A stretch of 64,000 nucleotides of DNA from Candidatus Aminicenantes bacterium JdFR-78 (lineage in GTDB: Bacteria > Acidobacteriota > Aminicenantia > JdFR-78). The stretch covers positions 140,999-204,998 of the forward strand of contig MTON01000024.1 in the NCBI GenBank assembly GCA_002010665.1. The letters run 5' to 3'. Position numbers and translations under genes: made by a program. The first letter of the stretch is position 1. Each line of letters opens with the position of its first letter. The notes beneath the pieces are model-generated. The model made no database searches, had not been told where the DNA came from, and saw only the letters and a list, made by a program, of their open reading frames with translations. This document shows, in pieces, positions 30,082 through 42,213 of this stretch.

Positions 30082-30921
30082 TCAACTTTCAGATTCTAAT
30101 TGTCTAATGATTGTTTTCAAAATCTCAATTATTTCACTTTTTTCAACACTGCTTTTTCTAAAAACTATACTTAATTGATATTCTTTTCCTGGAGGGCGAA
30201 ATTTAAAAATATAATTTTTTGGCTTTTCAACTTTTTTTTCTTTATCCACTTTGAGTTGTTTTGTTAATTTCCGAGTATCTTCACGAGTAAGCCCTTCTTT
30301 TTTTATTCTTTCAACAAGTTCTATCATTTTCTCCTTAGATGGTTGGCGAGCAATTTGAACCAATACTGTCTTTGCTTTTATATTATATTCGCTGCACAAT
30401 TTTCTTACTTCTTCAGGAATTTTTAATAGGCTTAAAGTTTCAGTAATTGAAATTCTTGATTTACCAATTTTTTTAGCTATTTCTTGATGTGTATATCCAT
30501 AAATTTCCACAAGTGCTCTAAGCCCGTCGGCTTCTTCAAATGGATCTAAATCTTTTCTGTGTAAATTTTCAATCAAGGATATTTCCAGTGACTCTTTATC
30601 ATCAACATTCATTTCTATACATGGAACTTCTTTTAAGCCAGCTTTTATTGCAGCTCTATATCTTCTTTCTCCAGAAATTATTTCATATCCTTCACCTTTA
30701 GGTCTAACAATAATTGGTTCTAGAATACCTTTAGATTTAATCGATAAAGCTAAATCATCAATATTGCCCAATTCACTTCTTGGTTGATTAGGATTTGGAT
30801 ATATTTTTTCAATAGGTATAACTCTTAATAAAGGGCTTTTTGAGATAGATGAAAGGAGTTCAACAAAATGAGTGTCATGTCGCATTTTAAAGGAATCTGG
30901 TAAACCTATTTTTTTAGGCAC
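30082..30921 (-). CDS. parB: Chromosome partitioning protein ParB
   Basis: IPIEKIYPNPNQPRSELGNIDDLALSIKSKGILEPIIVRPKGEGYEIISGERRYRAAIKAGLKEVPCI. Confidence 0.95.
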   Translation of the reverse strand: MPKKIGLPDSFKMRHDTHFVELLSSISKSPLLRVIPIEKIYPNPNQPRSELGNIDDLALSIKSKGILEPIIVRPKGEGYEIISGERRYRAAIKAGLKEVPCIEMNVDDKESLEISLIENLHRKDLDPFEEADGLRALVEIYGYTHQEIAKKIGKSRISITETLSLLKIPEEVRKLCSEYNIKAKTVLVQIARQPSKEKMIELVERIKKEGLTREDTRKLTKQLKVDKEKKVEKPKNYIFKFRPPGKEYQLSIVFRKSSVEKSEIIEILKTIIRQLESES

Positions 30922-31681
30922 GGCTTATTATCTCCTCAACAAGATTTTTATACTGAATTGCACCTGATGAGTTTGGAGCAAAGGTGAAAATTGATTCCTT
31001 ATATGCAGGACTTTCTTCCAATCTTACACTTCGCGTTATTATTGTTTTAAATACTACAGGGCCAAATACTTCTTTGATTTTGTTAATCACATCTTTGGAT
31101 ATAACTGTCCTTTTATCATGAAGAGTTATCAAAACTCCTAAAATTTTTAAATCTGGATTAGCTCTCTGTTTTACTTTTTCAATAGTCTCAAGTAAATCAT
31201 CAGTGCCTTCCAAGGATAAATAAGATGGTTGAATAGGAATCAGAATATAAGAAGCTGCAACCATAGCGTTTAATGTTATTAATCCTAATGTAGGTGGAGT
31301 ATCTATTATTATATATTCATATTCTTTTTTTAACCCTTCTATTTTATCCTTTAAACGGTAATAACTATCTATTTCACCAAGAAGAGTTGATTCTAATTTA
31401 GCCATTGAAATTTTTGATGGGATAAGGTGCAGCCCAGGCACAGTAGTATTTAAAATAATATCTTTTAATGTGATATTTGAATCAGTTAAAGCTTCATATA
31501 TGGATTTTTCTATTTTTTCTGGATTTAATACATAAGAAATAGTTGAATTTGCCTGAGGATCAACGTCCACAAGCAGAGTTTTAAACCCTTTAAAGGCAAG
31601 AGCTGCGGAAATATTAATAGCAGTTGTGGTCTTCCCTACTCCACCTTTTTGATTCGCGATTGTAATAACAGTATTTTTCAT
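30914..31681 (-). CDS. parA: Chromosome partitioning ATPase ParA
   Basis: ITIANQKGGVGKTTTAINISAALA, LLVDVDPQANST, YIIIDTPPTLGLITLNAM; overlaps parB by 8 nt. Confidence 0.95.
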   Translation of the reverse strand: MKNTVITIANQKGGVGKTTTAINISAALAFKGFKTLLVDVDPQANSTISYVLNPEKIEKSIYEALTDSNITLKDIILNTTVPGLHLIPSKISMAKLESTLLGEIDSYYRLKDKIEGLKKEYEYIIIDTPPTLGLITLNAMVAASYILIPIQPSYLSLEGTDDLLETIEKVKQRANPDLKILGVLITLHDKRTVISKDVINKIKEVFGPVVFKTIITRSVRLEESPAYKESIFTFAPNSSGAIQYKNLVEEIISRA

Positions 31682-31691
31682 ATTTGTTTAA

Positions 31692-31721
31692 TTTATAACA
31701 TTAATAACCGAAAAAAATCAA
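31692..31721 (-). promoter_or_regulatory. Putative parA promoter
   Basis: Minus strand TTGATT-N18-TATAAA upstream of the parA start. Confidence 0.45.
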
Positions 31722-31753
31722 GTATTTAATTGTCGGCATGCAGACATTTTGGA

Positions 31754-31790
31754 TGACAATTATTGTCACAGTTGTTGACAAATTTTGTCA
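31754..31790. promoter_or_regulatory. Two tandem perfect 15-bp palindromes (candidate regulator/enhancer sites)
   Basis: TGACAATTATTGTCA (31754-31768) and TGACAAATTTTGTCA (31776-31790), centres 22 bp apart. Confidence 0.7.
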
Positions 31791-31850
31791 TAAAATACTA
31801 ATAAATTTGGTTATCTTATTGAAAATAAAAAAGATAGTTTATGAATTTTT

Positions 31851-31866
31851 TGGCATGGTTTTTGCA
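31851..31866 (+). promoter_or_regulatory. sigma54 (-24/-12) promoter
   Basis: TGGCATG-gttt-TTGCA. The GG and GC dinucleotides are 12 nt apart, as in consensus TGGCACG-N4-TTGCW. Confidence 0.75.
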
Positions 31867-31893
31867 GAATAAGATAGTGAAAGGAGGAGAAAG

Positions 31894-32520
31894 ATGGGAT
31901 TAAATAATAGAATACATAAATTTGAAAAATTGAATGAACCCCAACAAGAAATATTAGAATTATTATTTAAATTAGTAAAATATGTTGAAAATAGAGAGCA
32001 ATATTCAGTTGGACATTCAGAAAGGGTTGCCTACTATGCCAAAAAAATTGGTAAAAGATTAAATCTTCCTCCTGAAAAATTAGATAAATTAGAATTAGCA
32101 GGATATTTACATGATGTAGGAAAGATATCCATAAGTGATGTAATTCTACAAAAGACAGCTCCTTTAACATTTGAGGAGAGATTAATCATTCAACAGCACC
32201 CCCTCACTAGTTGCGAAATATTATCTCCCTTTAACTTTCTTAGACCTATAATTCCAGCTGTAAAATATCATCATGAAAGATGGGATGGTTCTGGTTATCC
32301 AGAAGGCCTTAAAGAGAAAGAAATTCCTCTGGAAGCAAGAATACTGGGAATAGTTGACTCCTTTGAAGCTTTAAGTTCAAAGCGTCCTTATAGAAACAAA
32401 TTTACAATAGGAAAGATTTTTGAAATTTTTGAAAAAAATTCAGGAATTCTTTTTGACCCTGAAATAACTGAGATTTTCATTGATATAATGAAGAGCGATA
32501 CAATAACTCTTTATTTTTGA
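31894..32520 (+). CDS. HD-GYP domain protein (candidate c-di-GMP phosphodiesterase)
   Basis: VGHSERVAYYAKKIG, YLHDVGKI, KYHHERWDGSGYPEGLKEKEIPLEARIL; SD aaggagga. Confidence 0.88.
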   Translation: MGLNNRIHKFEKLNEPQQEILELLFKLVKYVENREQYSVGHSERVAYYAKKIGKRLNLPPEKLDKLELAGYLHDVGKISISDVILQKTAPLTFEERLIIQQHPLTSCEILSPFNFLRPIIPAVKYHHERWDGSGYPEGLKEKEIPLEARILGIVDSFEALSSKRPYRNKFTIGKIFEIFEKNSGILFDPEITEIFIDIMKSDTITLYF

Positions 32521-34193
32521 TAGACTATTTTACCACCAACAATTGTCATTTCAACATGAGTATTAAGTATTTCTTTTGCAGGAATACTCAATAAATTTTT
32601 TGATAAAATCACAATATCTGCCAATTTCCCCTCTTCAATTGAACCTTTTATTTTTTCTTCAAAACCTGCATAAGCTGCATCAATTGTAAACATTTTTAAA
32701 GCTTCATATCGAGTTACCCTCTGTTCAGGATACCATCCTCCTTTTGGCCAGCCTTTATGGTCCTGCCTAGTACATGCCGCGTAAATACCCCATAAAGGAT
32801 TTGCATTCTCCACAGGTGCATCTGAACCTCCAGCAATTCTAACTCCTGTATTTATTAAAGATTTCCATGCATATGCATATTTAGCTCTCTCTGAACCAAG
32901 TCTATCCACAGCCCAATACATATCAGAAGTTGCATGAGTTGGTTGCATAGAAGGTATCACATTTAATTTTGCAAATCTTGGGATATCTTCTTCTGTTAAA
33001 ACCTGAGCATGTTCGATTCTAAATCTATGATTTTTTGTCTGAGATACGGTTTTAAAAGCTTTTTCAAAAAGATCAAGGGTCAATCTGTTTGCTCTATCAC
33101 CTATTGCATGAACACAAACCTGGAAACCTTTTTTCAATGCTTTTTTCATTACTTCCAAAGCCTCATCCGGATCAAAAGTTATAAGACCAGTATTTGTAGG
33201 ATCGTCATTATAAGGTTCAAATAATGCTGCACCTCTTGAACCAAGAGCACCATCAGAAAACATCTTGATACTTCTTACTGTTAAAAAGTTATTTCCGTAT
33301 CCTATTTCAGGTCCTTTTTTAAAATATTCATCAATTGCATCTCCAGGCCATCCAAGCATGACATATAATCTTACAGTTAATTTGTTTTCGTTTATTAATT
33401 CCTTGTAAATTTTTATAGTTTCTAAATCCACTCCCGCATCATGAACTGTTGTGAGGCCGAGAGAAGAACATTCTTTTGATGCCAGAATAGCCATTTCTTT
33501 CTTCTCTTCATATGTAGGGGAAGGCATAATTTTCTTTACAAGAGACATGGCTTCGTCAATTAAAACACCAGTTGGTTTTCCTGTTTCTGGGTCCCGGAGA
33601 ATTTTTCCTCCTTTAGGATCTGGGGTTTGTTTTGTAATTCCAGCTTTTTTCAAAACAAGACTATTAACCCATAGGGCATGACCATCAATTCTTCTTAAAA
33701 CAACAGGATTTTTTGGAGATACTGAATCTAAATCCCATCGTGTAGGAAATTCTTTTATTGGCCAGTCATTCTGGTCCCATCCTCTCCCAAGGATCCATTT
33801 TCCTTCTCCTTCCTTTAAAATTCTATTTTTAACAAGCTTAACAATTTCCTCTTTTGAAGTCGTTCCTACAAGATTCAAAATTCTCTTTGTATTCCCTAAC
33901 CCTAGGAAATGTATATGCGCATCTATAAATCCAGGAACAACTGTTTTCCCAGTCAAGTCAATGACTTTTGTTTGGACTCCAATTAATTTTTCTACTTCTT
34001 TATTTTTTCCTACTTTAACAATTTTATCCCCAATTATTGCAACAGCTTGTGCACTTGGTTTTTTTGGGTTCATGGTAATTACATTTGCATTTAATAAAAC
34101 CATATCAGCTTGTTTTCTTACGCAGGTTATAAACAAACTAAGCAAAAATCCTATAAAAAATAAAAAAATAAATATTTTTTTAACAAAAAGCAT
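32511..34193 (-). CDS. Secreted/lipoprotein amidohydrolase (YtcJ-like, amidohydrolase family 3)
   Basis: Signal with TCVRKQ lipobox-like; ADMVLLNANVITMNPKKPSAQAVAI, GFIDAHIHFLGLG, VHAIGDRANRL, RIEHAQVL, GGSDAPVENANPLWGIYAA. Confidence 0.88.
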   Translation of the reverse strand: MLFVKKIFIFLFFIGFLLSLFITCVRKQADMVLLNANVITMNPKKPSAQAVAIIGDKIVKVGKNKEVEKLIGVQTKVIDLTGKTVVPGFIDAHIHFLGLGNTKRILNLVGTTSKEEIVKLVKNRILKEGEGKWILGRGWDQNDWPIKEFPTRWDLDSVSPKNPVVLRRIDGHALWVNSLVLKKAGITKQTPDPKGGKILRDPETGKPTGVLIDEAMSLVKKIMPSPTYEEKKEMAILASKECSSLGLTTVHDAGVDLETIKIYKELINENKLTVRLYVMLGWPGDAIDEYFKKGPEIGYGNNFLTVRSIKMFSDGALGSRGAALFEPYNDDPTNTGLITFDPDEALEVMKKALKKGFQVCVHAIGDRANRLTLDLFEKAFKTVSQTKNHRFRIEHAQVLTEEDIPRFAKLNVIPSMQPTHATSDMYWAVDRLGSERAKYAYAWKSLINTGVRIAGGSDAPVENANPLWGIYAACTRQDHKGWPKGGWYPEQRVTRYEALKMFTIDAAYAGFEEKIKGSIEEGKLADIVILSKNLLSIPAKEILNTHVEMTIVGGKIVYQK

Positions 34194-34245
34194 TTAATCA
34201 ACCTCCAAGATTGGATTATAAGAATATTAAGATATATTGTTATGG

Positions 34246-34339
<94 letters not shown>

Positions 34340-34421
34340 TCCACGCTTTTTTATTTTAACATTTATTATTTCAAAGTCAATCTTCCTTTAACAAATGACC
34401 ATTTGCCATTAACCATATAAA

Positions 34422-34514
34422 TGGCGGAGGGAGAGGGATTCGAACCCCCGTCCCGGGATCTACCCGGGAAGCGATTTTCAAGACCGCCGCCTTAAGCCAC
34501 TCGGCCATCCCTCC
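34422..34514 (-). tRNA. tRNA-Ser (anticodon UGA), CCA encoded
   Basis: Minus strand GGAGGGATGGCCGAGTGGCTTAAGGCGGCGGTCTTGAAAATCGCTTCCCGGGTAGATCCCGGGACGGGGGTTCGAATCCCTCTCCCTCCGCCA. Confidence 0.95.
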
Positions 34515-34549
34515 TTCTTTAAAAATTTTAATAATCTTAGCCAAAATTA

Positions 34550-36518
<1,969 letters not shown>

Positions 36519-36612
36519 TTTTTTCCTCCATTTTTAGTTTATAGTGGATTTGAATTATAAAAATCAAGAATAAAAATAAAATCGCTTGACAAAACTTCTT
36601 TAAAATATTAGA

Positions 36613-36632
36613 TTAACTAAATGGTTAGTTAA
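36613..36632. promoter_or_regulatory. Palindromic TetR-type operator
   Basis: TTAACTAA-ATGG-TTAGTTAA, perfect 8-bp arms, ending 1 nt before the TetR ATG; TTGACA at 36586-36591 upstream. Confidence 0.7.
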
Positions 36633-36633
36633 T

Positions 36634-37236
36634 ATGACAAAAGAAAGAATTCTTAAAGTAGCGCAAGAAATATTTTCCAAAAAGGGATTTGATTCTACAA
36701 CTACCCAGGAAATTGCAGAGAGAGCTAAAGTTAATAAAGCAATGATTCATTATTATTTCAAAAATAAGGAAGGTCTTTACATTGAAATTTTAAGAAAACT
36801 TTTTAGTGAAATTGCTTCAAAAATCCTGAATATTTTTTCAATGAATTTGACTCCACCTGAAAAATTTAAATTATTAATATCCGAATACATAGATTTTATT
36901 TCAAAAAATAGATTTCTTCCCCCTTTGGTTTTAAGGAGTGTTCTCAGTTATAAAAGAAATATATATGAAATAATAAAAGAAATAATGCTTCCAGTTTATA
37001 AAAAAGGAGAAGAAGTCTTTGACGAAGGCAAACGAAAAGGTTATTTCTACGATTATGATTATAAGAATTTAATACCAACTTTAATTGGTGCCATTATTTT
37101 TTATTTTATTGCACATCCTGTTTTCTCCTTCATATGGGAAGATAATCCTCTTTCGAATGAAAATTTAGAAAAGAGAAAAAACGAATTAATAAAATTCATC
37201 GAAAAAGCTTTAATAAAAAGCACGGAGGAAAAATGA
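36634..37236 (+). CDS. TetR/AcrR family transcriptional regulator
   Basis: RILKVAQEIFSKKGFDSTTTQEIAERAKVNKAMIHYYFKNKEGLYIEIL. Confidence 0.93.
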   Translation: MTKERILKVAQEIFSKKGFDSTTTQEIAERAKVNKAMIHYYFKNKEGLYIEILRKLFSEIASKILNIFSMNLTPPEKFKLLISEYIDFISKNRFLPPLVLRSVLSYKRNIYEIIKEIMLPVYKKGEEVFDEGKRKGYFYDYDYKNLIPTLIGAIIFYFIAHPVFSFIWEDNPLSNENLEKRKNELIKFIEKALIKSTEEK

Positions 37237-38237
37237 AAAATTCAATAAATATTTTCTGGATTTTTACTATTTCAAGTTTAATATTCAGCCAAATATTTAT
37301 ATCAAACTGCAAAAATAAGAAGGAAATTAAAACAATAGAAGTCTCAGGCATAATTGAAGCAATAAAAGTTGAAATCAGGTCAAAATTGCAAGCAGAAGTG
37401 AAAGAAATCTTTATAAAGGAAGGACAGAAAGTTAAAAAGGGAGATTTATTATGTTTGCTTGATAAAGAAAAATTACAAATTCAATTAAATCAAATTAAAG
37501 CAAATATTGAAATGGCAAATTTAAAATTGAAGCTTTTTGAAAAAGGCACTAAAAAAGAGCTTATTGCAATTGCTAAAAATCAATTGGAAAGTGCCAAAAA
37601 AGAATATATGTTAGCCAAAACAAATCAGGAAAGAATGTCAAGGCTTTTTGAAAAAGGAGCAGTATCACAATATCAAAAAGAAAGAGCAGATTTAGAATTA
37701 AAACTTGCAAAAGAGAAATACGAAAGTGCACTTGAAAATTATAATCTTGCGCTTAGAGGAAAAGAGAAGGAAGAAATTGAGATGGTCAAAGCAGAAATAA
37801 AAAATCTCGAAGCAAAAGAAAAATTTCTCTTTAGTCAATTAAAAGATACTGAAATTCGTTCTCCAATAGATGGATATGTTGAAATTAAACATGTGGAAGT
37901 GGGCGAATTGGCTTTACCGGGAACAATTCTTTTCACTCTCTTAGATTTAGGCAGAACATATGTTAAAGCATACATTCCTGAAAGATATATTGGCTTAATA
38001 AAAAGAGGGAATCTAGTTGAAGTATATTCTGATTCTTATCCTAATAAAATTTTTAGGGGTGAGGTAGATTATATTTCTGACGAAGCAGAATTTGTTCCAA
38101 AAGAAGTGCAAACTAAAGAAGAGCGCCTGAAATTAGTATTTATGATTAAATCTTATCTTAAAAATCAAAAACGAGAATTGAAACCTGGAATGCCAGTGGA
38201 TGTGAAAATATTTGTTGGTGAATCGGTAAGTCGGTGA
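37233..38237 (+). CDS. HlyD/membrane-fusion (periplasmic adaptor) protein, YbhG-like
   Basis: VSGIIEAIKVEIRSKLQAEVKEIFIKEGQKVKKGDLLCLLD, coiled-coil hairpin, DTEIRSPIDGYVEIKHVEVGELALPGTILFTLLDL. Confidence 0.9.
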   Translation: MKNSINIFWIFTISSLIFSQIFISNCKNKKEIKTIEVSGIIEAIKVEIRSKLQAEVKEIFIKEGQKVKKGDLLCLLDKEKLQIQLNQIKANIEMANLKLKLFEKGTKKELIAIAKNQLESAKKEYMLAKTNQERMSRLFEKGAVSQYQKERADLELKLAKEKYESALENYNLALRGKEKEEIEMVKAEIKNLEAKEKFLFSQLKDTEIRSPIDGYVEIKHVEVGELALPGTILFTLLDLGRTYVKAYIPERYIGLIKRGNLVEVYSDSYPNKIFRGEVDYISDEAEFVPKEVQTKEERLKLVFMIKSYLKNQKRELKPGMPVDVKIFVGESVSR

Positions 38238-38276
38238 ATTGGTTATTTATAAATAATAGCGATAATAAAGTAAAAA

Positions 38277-39203
38277 GTGATTATTTTAAAGACTGTAAAT
38301 TTATTTAAAAGATTCAATCAGATTATAGCTATCAACAATATTAATTTAGAAATTGAGAAAGGCAAAATTATTGGTATAATTGGTCCTGATGGTGCTGGAA
38401 AATCAACTTTATTAAGACTGTTAGCTGGGCTTTTAAAACCTACCTCTGGCTCAGTTATTTTTAAAGAAATCGAGATAGCAAAATTTCCATCTAAAATTAA
38501 AGAAAAAATTGGATACATGCCTCAGCATTTTAGTCTCTATGGAGACTTAACAGTTTTTGAAAATTTAAAATTCTTCGCAGATTTATATCAAATATCTCGT
38601 GAAAAATTTAAAAAGAAAGTGGAGGAATTATTGAATTTTAGCCGTCTAAAAGCTTTTAAAAATACTTTAGCAAGAAATCTCTCTGGAGGGATGCAAAAAA
38701 AACTTGCTTTAGCTTGTAGCCTTTTTCACACACCTGAAATTCTTCTATTAGACGAACCAACAACAGGGGTTGACCCTATCTCAAGAAAAGAACTGTGGCA
38801 GCTACTTTATCAATTAAATAATCAAGGAGTGACAATATTATTTACTACTCCTTATATGGATGAAGCTCAGAAGTGTCAAAAAGTTGGTTTAATTCATGAA
38901 GGACAATTGCTAGCTTATGAAAATCCTGAAAAATTAATTAAAGAAATGAAAGAAGAAATTATAGAACTTATTACTGAAGAAAAGGAAATTAGAACAAAAT
39001 TAAAAAACTGGCCAGAATTAAAAAATATATATCCTTATGGAGACACTCTTCACTTGGTTTTTAAAGCTGGAAAAGTCAAAATCGAAGAAATAAAAAACAG
39101 ATTAGAAAATCAAAAAATCGCTATCAAAAGTATTAGAAAAATTACTCCATCTTTTGAAGATGTATTTTTCTCCTTAATTCAAAAAATTAAAACCGAAAAT
39201 TAA
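38277..39203 (+). CDS. ABC transporter ATP-binding protein
   Basis: Walker A GPDGAGKSTL, signature NLSGGMQKKLALA, Walker B ILLLDEPTTGVD. Confidence 0.95.
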   Translation: MIILKTVNLFKRFNQIIAINNINLEIEKGKIIGIIGPDGAGKSTLLRLLAGLLKPTSGSVIFKEIEIAKFPSKIKEKIGYMPQHFSLYGDLTVFENLKFFADLYQISREKFKKKVEELLNFSRLKAFKNTLARNLSGGMQKKLALACSLFHTPEILLLDEPTTGVDPISRKELWQLLYQLNNQGVTILFTTPYMDEAQKCQKVGLIHEGQLLAYENPEKLIKEMKEEIIELITEEKEIRTKLKNWPELKNIYPYGDTLHLVFKAGKVKIEEIKNRLENQKIAIKSIRKITPSFEDVFFSLIQKIKTEN

Positions 39204-39207
39204 GAGA

Positions 39208-39942
39208 ATGTTTGCTATAGAAGTATATAATTTAACAAAAAAATTTGGTGAGTTTGTTGCAGTTAATAATATTTCTTTTAAAGTAGCAAAAGGAGAGATT
39301 TTTGGCTTTTTAGGACCAAATGGTGCTGGGAAATCTACAACCATTAGAATGCTATGTGGAATTATGAGACCCACTTCAGGAGAAGGATTAGTAGGTGGCT
39401 ATTCCATTAATAATCAGCCTGAAGAAATAAAAAAAATAATTGGATATATGTCTCAAAAATTCACCTTATACCAGGATCTTACTGTAGAAGAAAATATAAA
39501 TTTTTATGGCGGAATACATGGTTTATCCTCTTCAGCCATAAAAGAGCGTAAAAAATGGGTCATAAAAATGGCGGGGCTTATTGGAAAAGAGAATTATTTA
39601 ACTCGAGAACTTTCAGGAGGATGGAAACAACGCTTATCTTTAGGATGTGCAATTCTTCATCAGCCAGAAATATTATTTTTAGATGAGCCTACAGCCAGTG
39701 TAGATCCTATTTCTCGAAGGGATTTCTGGGATTTGATTTATAATCTATCAGAAAAAGGGACTACAATTTTTGTTACTTCTCATTATATGGATGAAGTTGA
39801 AAGATGCCATAGAATTGCAATTATTTATTCAGGAAAAATAATAGCTATGGGGTCTCCCAAGGAATTAAAAAAAGAATTTACAAAATCTGAAAAGTCAACT
39901 TTAGAGGAGGTTTTTATATCAGCTATTGAAAGAGAAAAATGA
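39208..39942 (+). CDS. ABC transporter ATP-binding protein
   Basis: Walker A GPNGAGKSTT, signature ELSGGWKQRLSLG, Walker B ILFLDEPTASVD. Confidence 0.95.
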   Translation: MFAIEVYNLTKKFGEFVAVNNISFKVAKGEIFGFLGPNGAGKSTTIRMLCGIMRPTSGEGLVGGYSINNQPEEIKKIIGYMSQKFTLYQDLTVEENINFYGGIHGLSSSAIKERKKWVIKMAGLIGKENYLTRELSGGWKQRLSLGCAILHQPEILFLDEPTASVDPISRRDFWDLIYNLSEKGTTIFVTSHYMDEVERCHRIAIIYSGKIIAMGSPKELKKEFTKSEKSTLEEVFISAIEREK

Positions 39943-41075
39943 AAAGTAGAATCTTTCCTATTATAAGAAAAGAATTTATTCATATAATTAGAGACCTAAG
40001 AAGCCTTTATTTAGCAATATTTTTACCAATTATTTTATTAATTCTTTTTGCCTATGCTATTACTTTTGATATAAAACAGATTCCTATAGGAATAATAGAT
40101 CAAGACAATACTTCTTTAAGTAGAAGTTTAATTTCTACAATAAACTCGAGCGAATTCTTCCATTTATCTTTTATCTCAAATCATTATATCAATTTAGATA
40201 AATTTCTTGGTGAAAGAAGAGTTAAATTAATGTTAATAATTCCAGACCATTTTTCCCATGATATTTCTGAAGGCAAGAATACTCCTCTTCAAATTTTAGT
40301 AGATGGAAGTGACAACAATACTGCTTTAATTGCATTGGGATATATATCAAAACTAATTAATAATTTTTCATTTAATCTTTTTAAAAAATTTTTAAATAAG
40401 AAAGGAAACATTCTTTTTAAAGAATTACCTTTAATAAATATCCAGGAAAGATTTTGGTACAATCCAGGACTAAAGAGTCCTTTTTTTATAGTTCCAGGAC
40501 TGATTGCAGTAGTGATGATGATTTTTACAGTATTATTAACCTCCTTAACAATTGCAAGAGAATGGGAGACCGGAACTATGGAACAATTAATTATTACTCC
40601 AACAAAGCCCATAGAAATTATAATAGGCAAGCTCATCCCCTACTTTTTTCTTGGCATGTTCCAAATCTCCGTTATAATTCTTATTGGATTTTTATTATTT
40701 AAAGTTCCCCTTAAAGGAAATATAATTTTTCTTTTCATTATTTCAGGAATATTTTTAATCACTGGTTTAGGAATTGGACTTTTTATATCCACTGTTACAA
40801 AATCTCAACAACTTGCTTTTATGTTCTCCGTTATATTTACTTTATTGCCCGCATTCCTTCTTTCTGGATTCATTTTTCCTATTTCAAGCATGCCTAAAAT
40901 CATTCAATTTATAACATATTTAATACCTGCAAGATACTTTTTAACCATTTTAAGAGGAATTTTTCTTAAAGGAATAGGTTTTTCTTTTCTATGGCGAGAG
41001 GTTTTAGCATTAATTTTATTTGGAGTCATTATAATTTTTGCATGTGCTAAGAGATTAAGATTAAGCTTAGAATGA
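39939..41075 (+). CDS. ABC-2 type permease
   Basis: RKEFIHIIRDLRSLYLAIFLPIILLILFAYAI; REWETGTMEQLIITPTKPIEIIIGK; multiple TM helices. Confidence 0.93.
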   Translation: MKSRIFPIIRKEFIHIIRDLRSLYLAIFLPIILLILFAYAITFDIKQIPIGIIDQDNTSLSRSLISTINSSEFFHLSFISNHYINLDKFLGERRVKLMLIIPDHFSHDISEGKNTPLQILVDGSDNNTALIALGYISKLINNFSFNLFKKFLNKKGNILFKELPLINIQERFWYNPGLKSPFFIVPGLIAVVMMIFTVLLTSLTIAREWETGTMEQLIITPTKPIEIIIGKLIPYFFLGMFQISVIILIGFLLFKVPLKGNIIFLFIISGIFLITGLGIGLFISTVTKSQQLAFMFSVIFTLLPAFLLSGFIFPISSMPKIIQFITYLIPARYFLTILRGIFLKGIGFSFLWREVLALILFGVIIIFACAKRLRLSLE

Positions 41076-42190
41076 AAATGTTTAGCACAATTATTCATAT
41101 TGTTCGAAAAGAGTTTATTCAAACTTTCCGTGATAAAAGAATGTTGATGCCCATTTTTATAGCACCAATAATTCAGTTAATCTTATTTGGATATGCTGTT
41201 ACAACTGATGTAAAGAATATATCAATTGGTATTTTGGATTTTGACCAAACACAGCAAAGTAGAGAGCTCATAACTAAATTTTCAATAACAGAATATTTTA
41301 ATTTATCTCATCAAGTATTTTCTTATAATGATGTAGAATATCTCTTACAGAAAGGAGAAGTTAAATCCTTTATTATTATTCCTCCAGAATTTGGAAAAAA
41401 TATAAAAAAGATGAAAAAAACATCTTTACAAGTAATAATAGATGCCACTGATGCCAATTCTGCAAATATTATTATGAGCTATATTTCAAAATTAATAGGA
41501 GAATATTCAAAAAAGATTTTAATAAATGTAGAAAATTGGGAATTTGGTAATATAATTCTTGCACCCAGGATTTGGTATAATCCTGAATTAAAAAGTGCAG
41601 TGTATATGGTACCTGGAGTAATATGTTTAATTTTACTTATCACCACAATAATTTTAACCTCCTTAGCTATAACAAAAGAGAAAGAAATGGGAACAATTGA
41701 ACAATTAATTGTGTCTCCTATAAAAACCTGGGAATTAATTTTAGGGAAAACAATACCTTTCGTTATAATTGGTTTTTGCGACATTATTCTTATTGTTTTA
41801 GCCGGAAAATTAGTATTTGATGTTCCAGTCAGGGGAAGTCTTTTATTTCTTTTTGGAGCTTCTTTTATTTTCATTCTTACTACTTTAAGTATAGGTCTTT
41901 TTATCTCTACTATTTCACGAACTCAACAACAAGCAATGATGACTGCGTTTTTCTTTATTGTTCCAGCAATGCTTCTTTCTGGCATATTCTCTCCTATTGA
42001 AAATATGCCCAAAATAATTCAATATATTACCTATTTCAATCCTCTTAGATATTTTGTCAAATTAGTAAGGGGCATACTTTTAAAGGGCAATAATTTATCT
42101 ATTTTATGGCCTGAAGTATTAATTTTATCAATTTTCGGAATTGTAGCTATTGTACTCAGTTCTTTAAGATTTAGAAAGCATATTGAATAA
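41072..42190 (+). CDS. ABC-2 type permease
   Basis: [57 protein letters not shown]; multiple TM helices. Confidence 0.93.
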   Translation: MKMFSTIIHIVRKEFIQTFRDKRMLMPIFIAPIIQLILFGYAVTTDVKNISIGILDFDQTQQSRELITKFSITEYFNLSHQVFSYNDVEYLLQKGEVKSFIIIPPEFGKNIKKMKKTSLQVIIDATDANSANIIMSYISKLIGEYSKKILINVENWEFGNIILAPRIWYNPELKSAVYMVPGVICLILLITTIILTSLAITKEKEMGTIEQLIVSPIKTWELILGKTIPFVIIGFCDIILIVLAGKLVFDVPVRGSLLFLFGASFIFILTTLSIGLFISTISRTQQQAMMTAFFFIVPAMLLSGIFSPIENMPKIIQYITYFNPLRYFVKLVRGILLKGNNLSILWPEVLILSIFGIVAIVLSSLRFRKHIE

Positions 42191-42213
42191 AAATTTTAAA
42201 AAATAAAATCTTT

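Noticed and set aside
30082-31893. parS centromere near parAB
   Set aside because: I saw no TGTTTCACGTGAAACA-like sequence in this region; the TGACAAnTnTTGTCA palindromes do not resemble parS.
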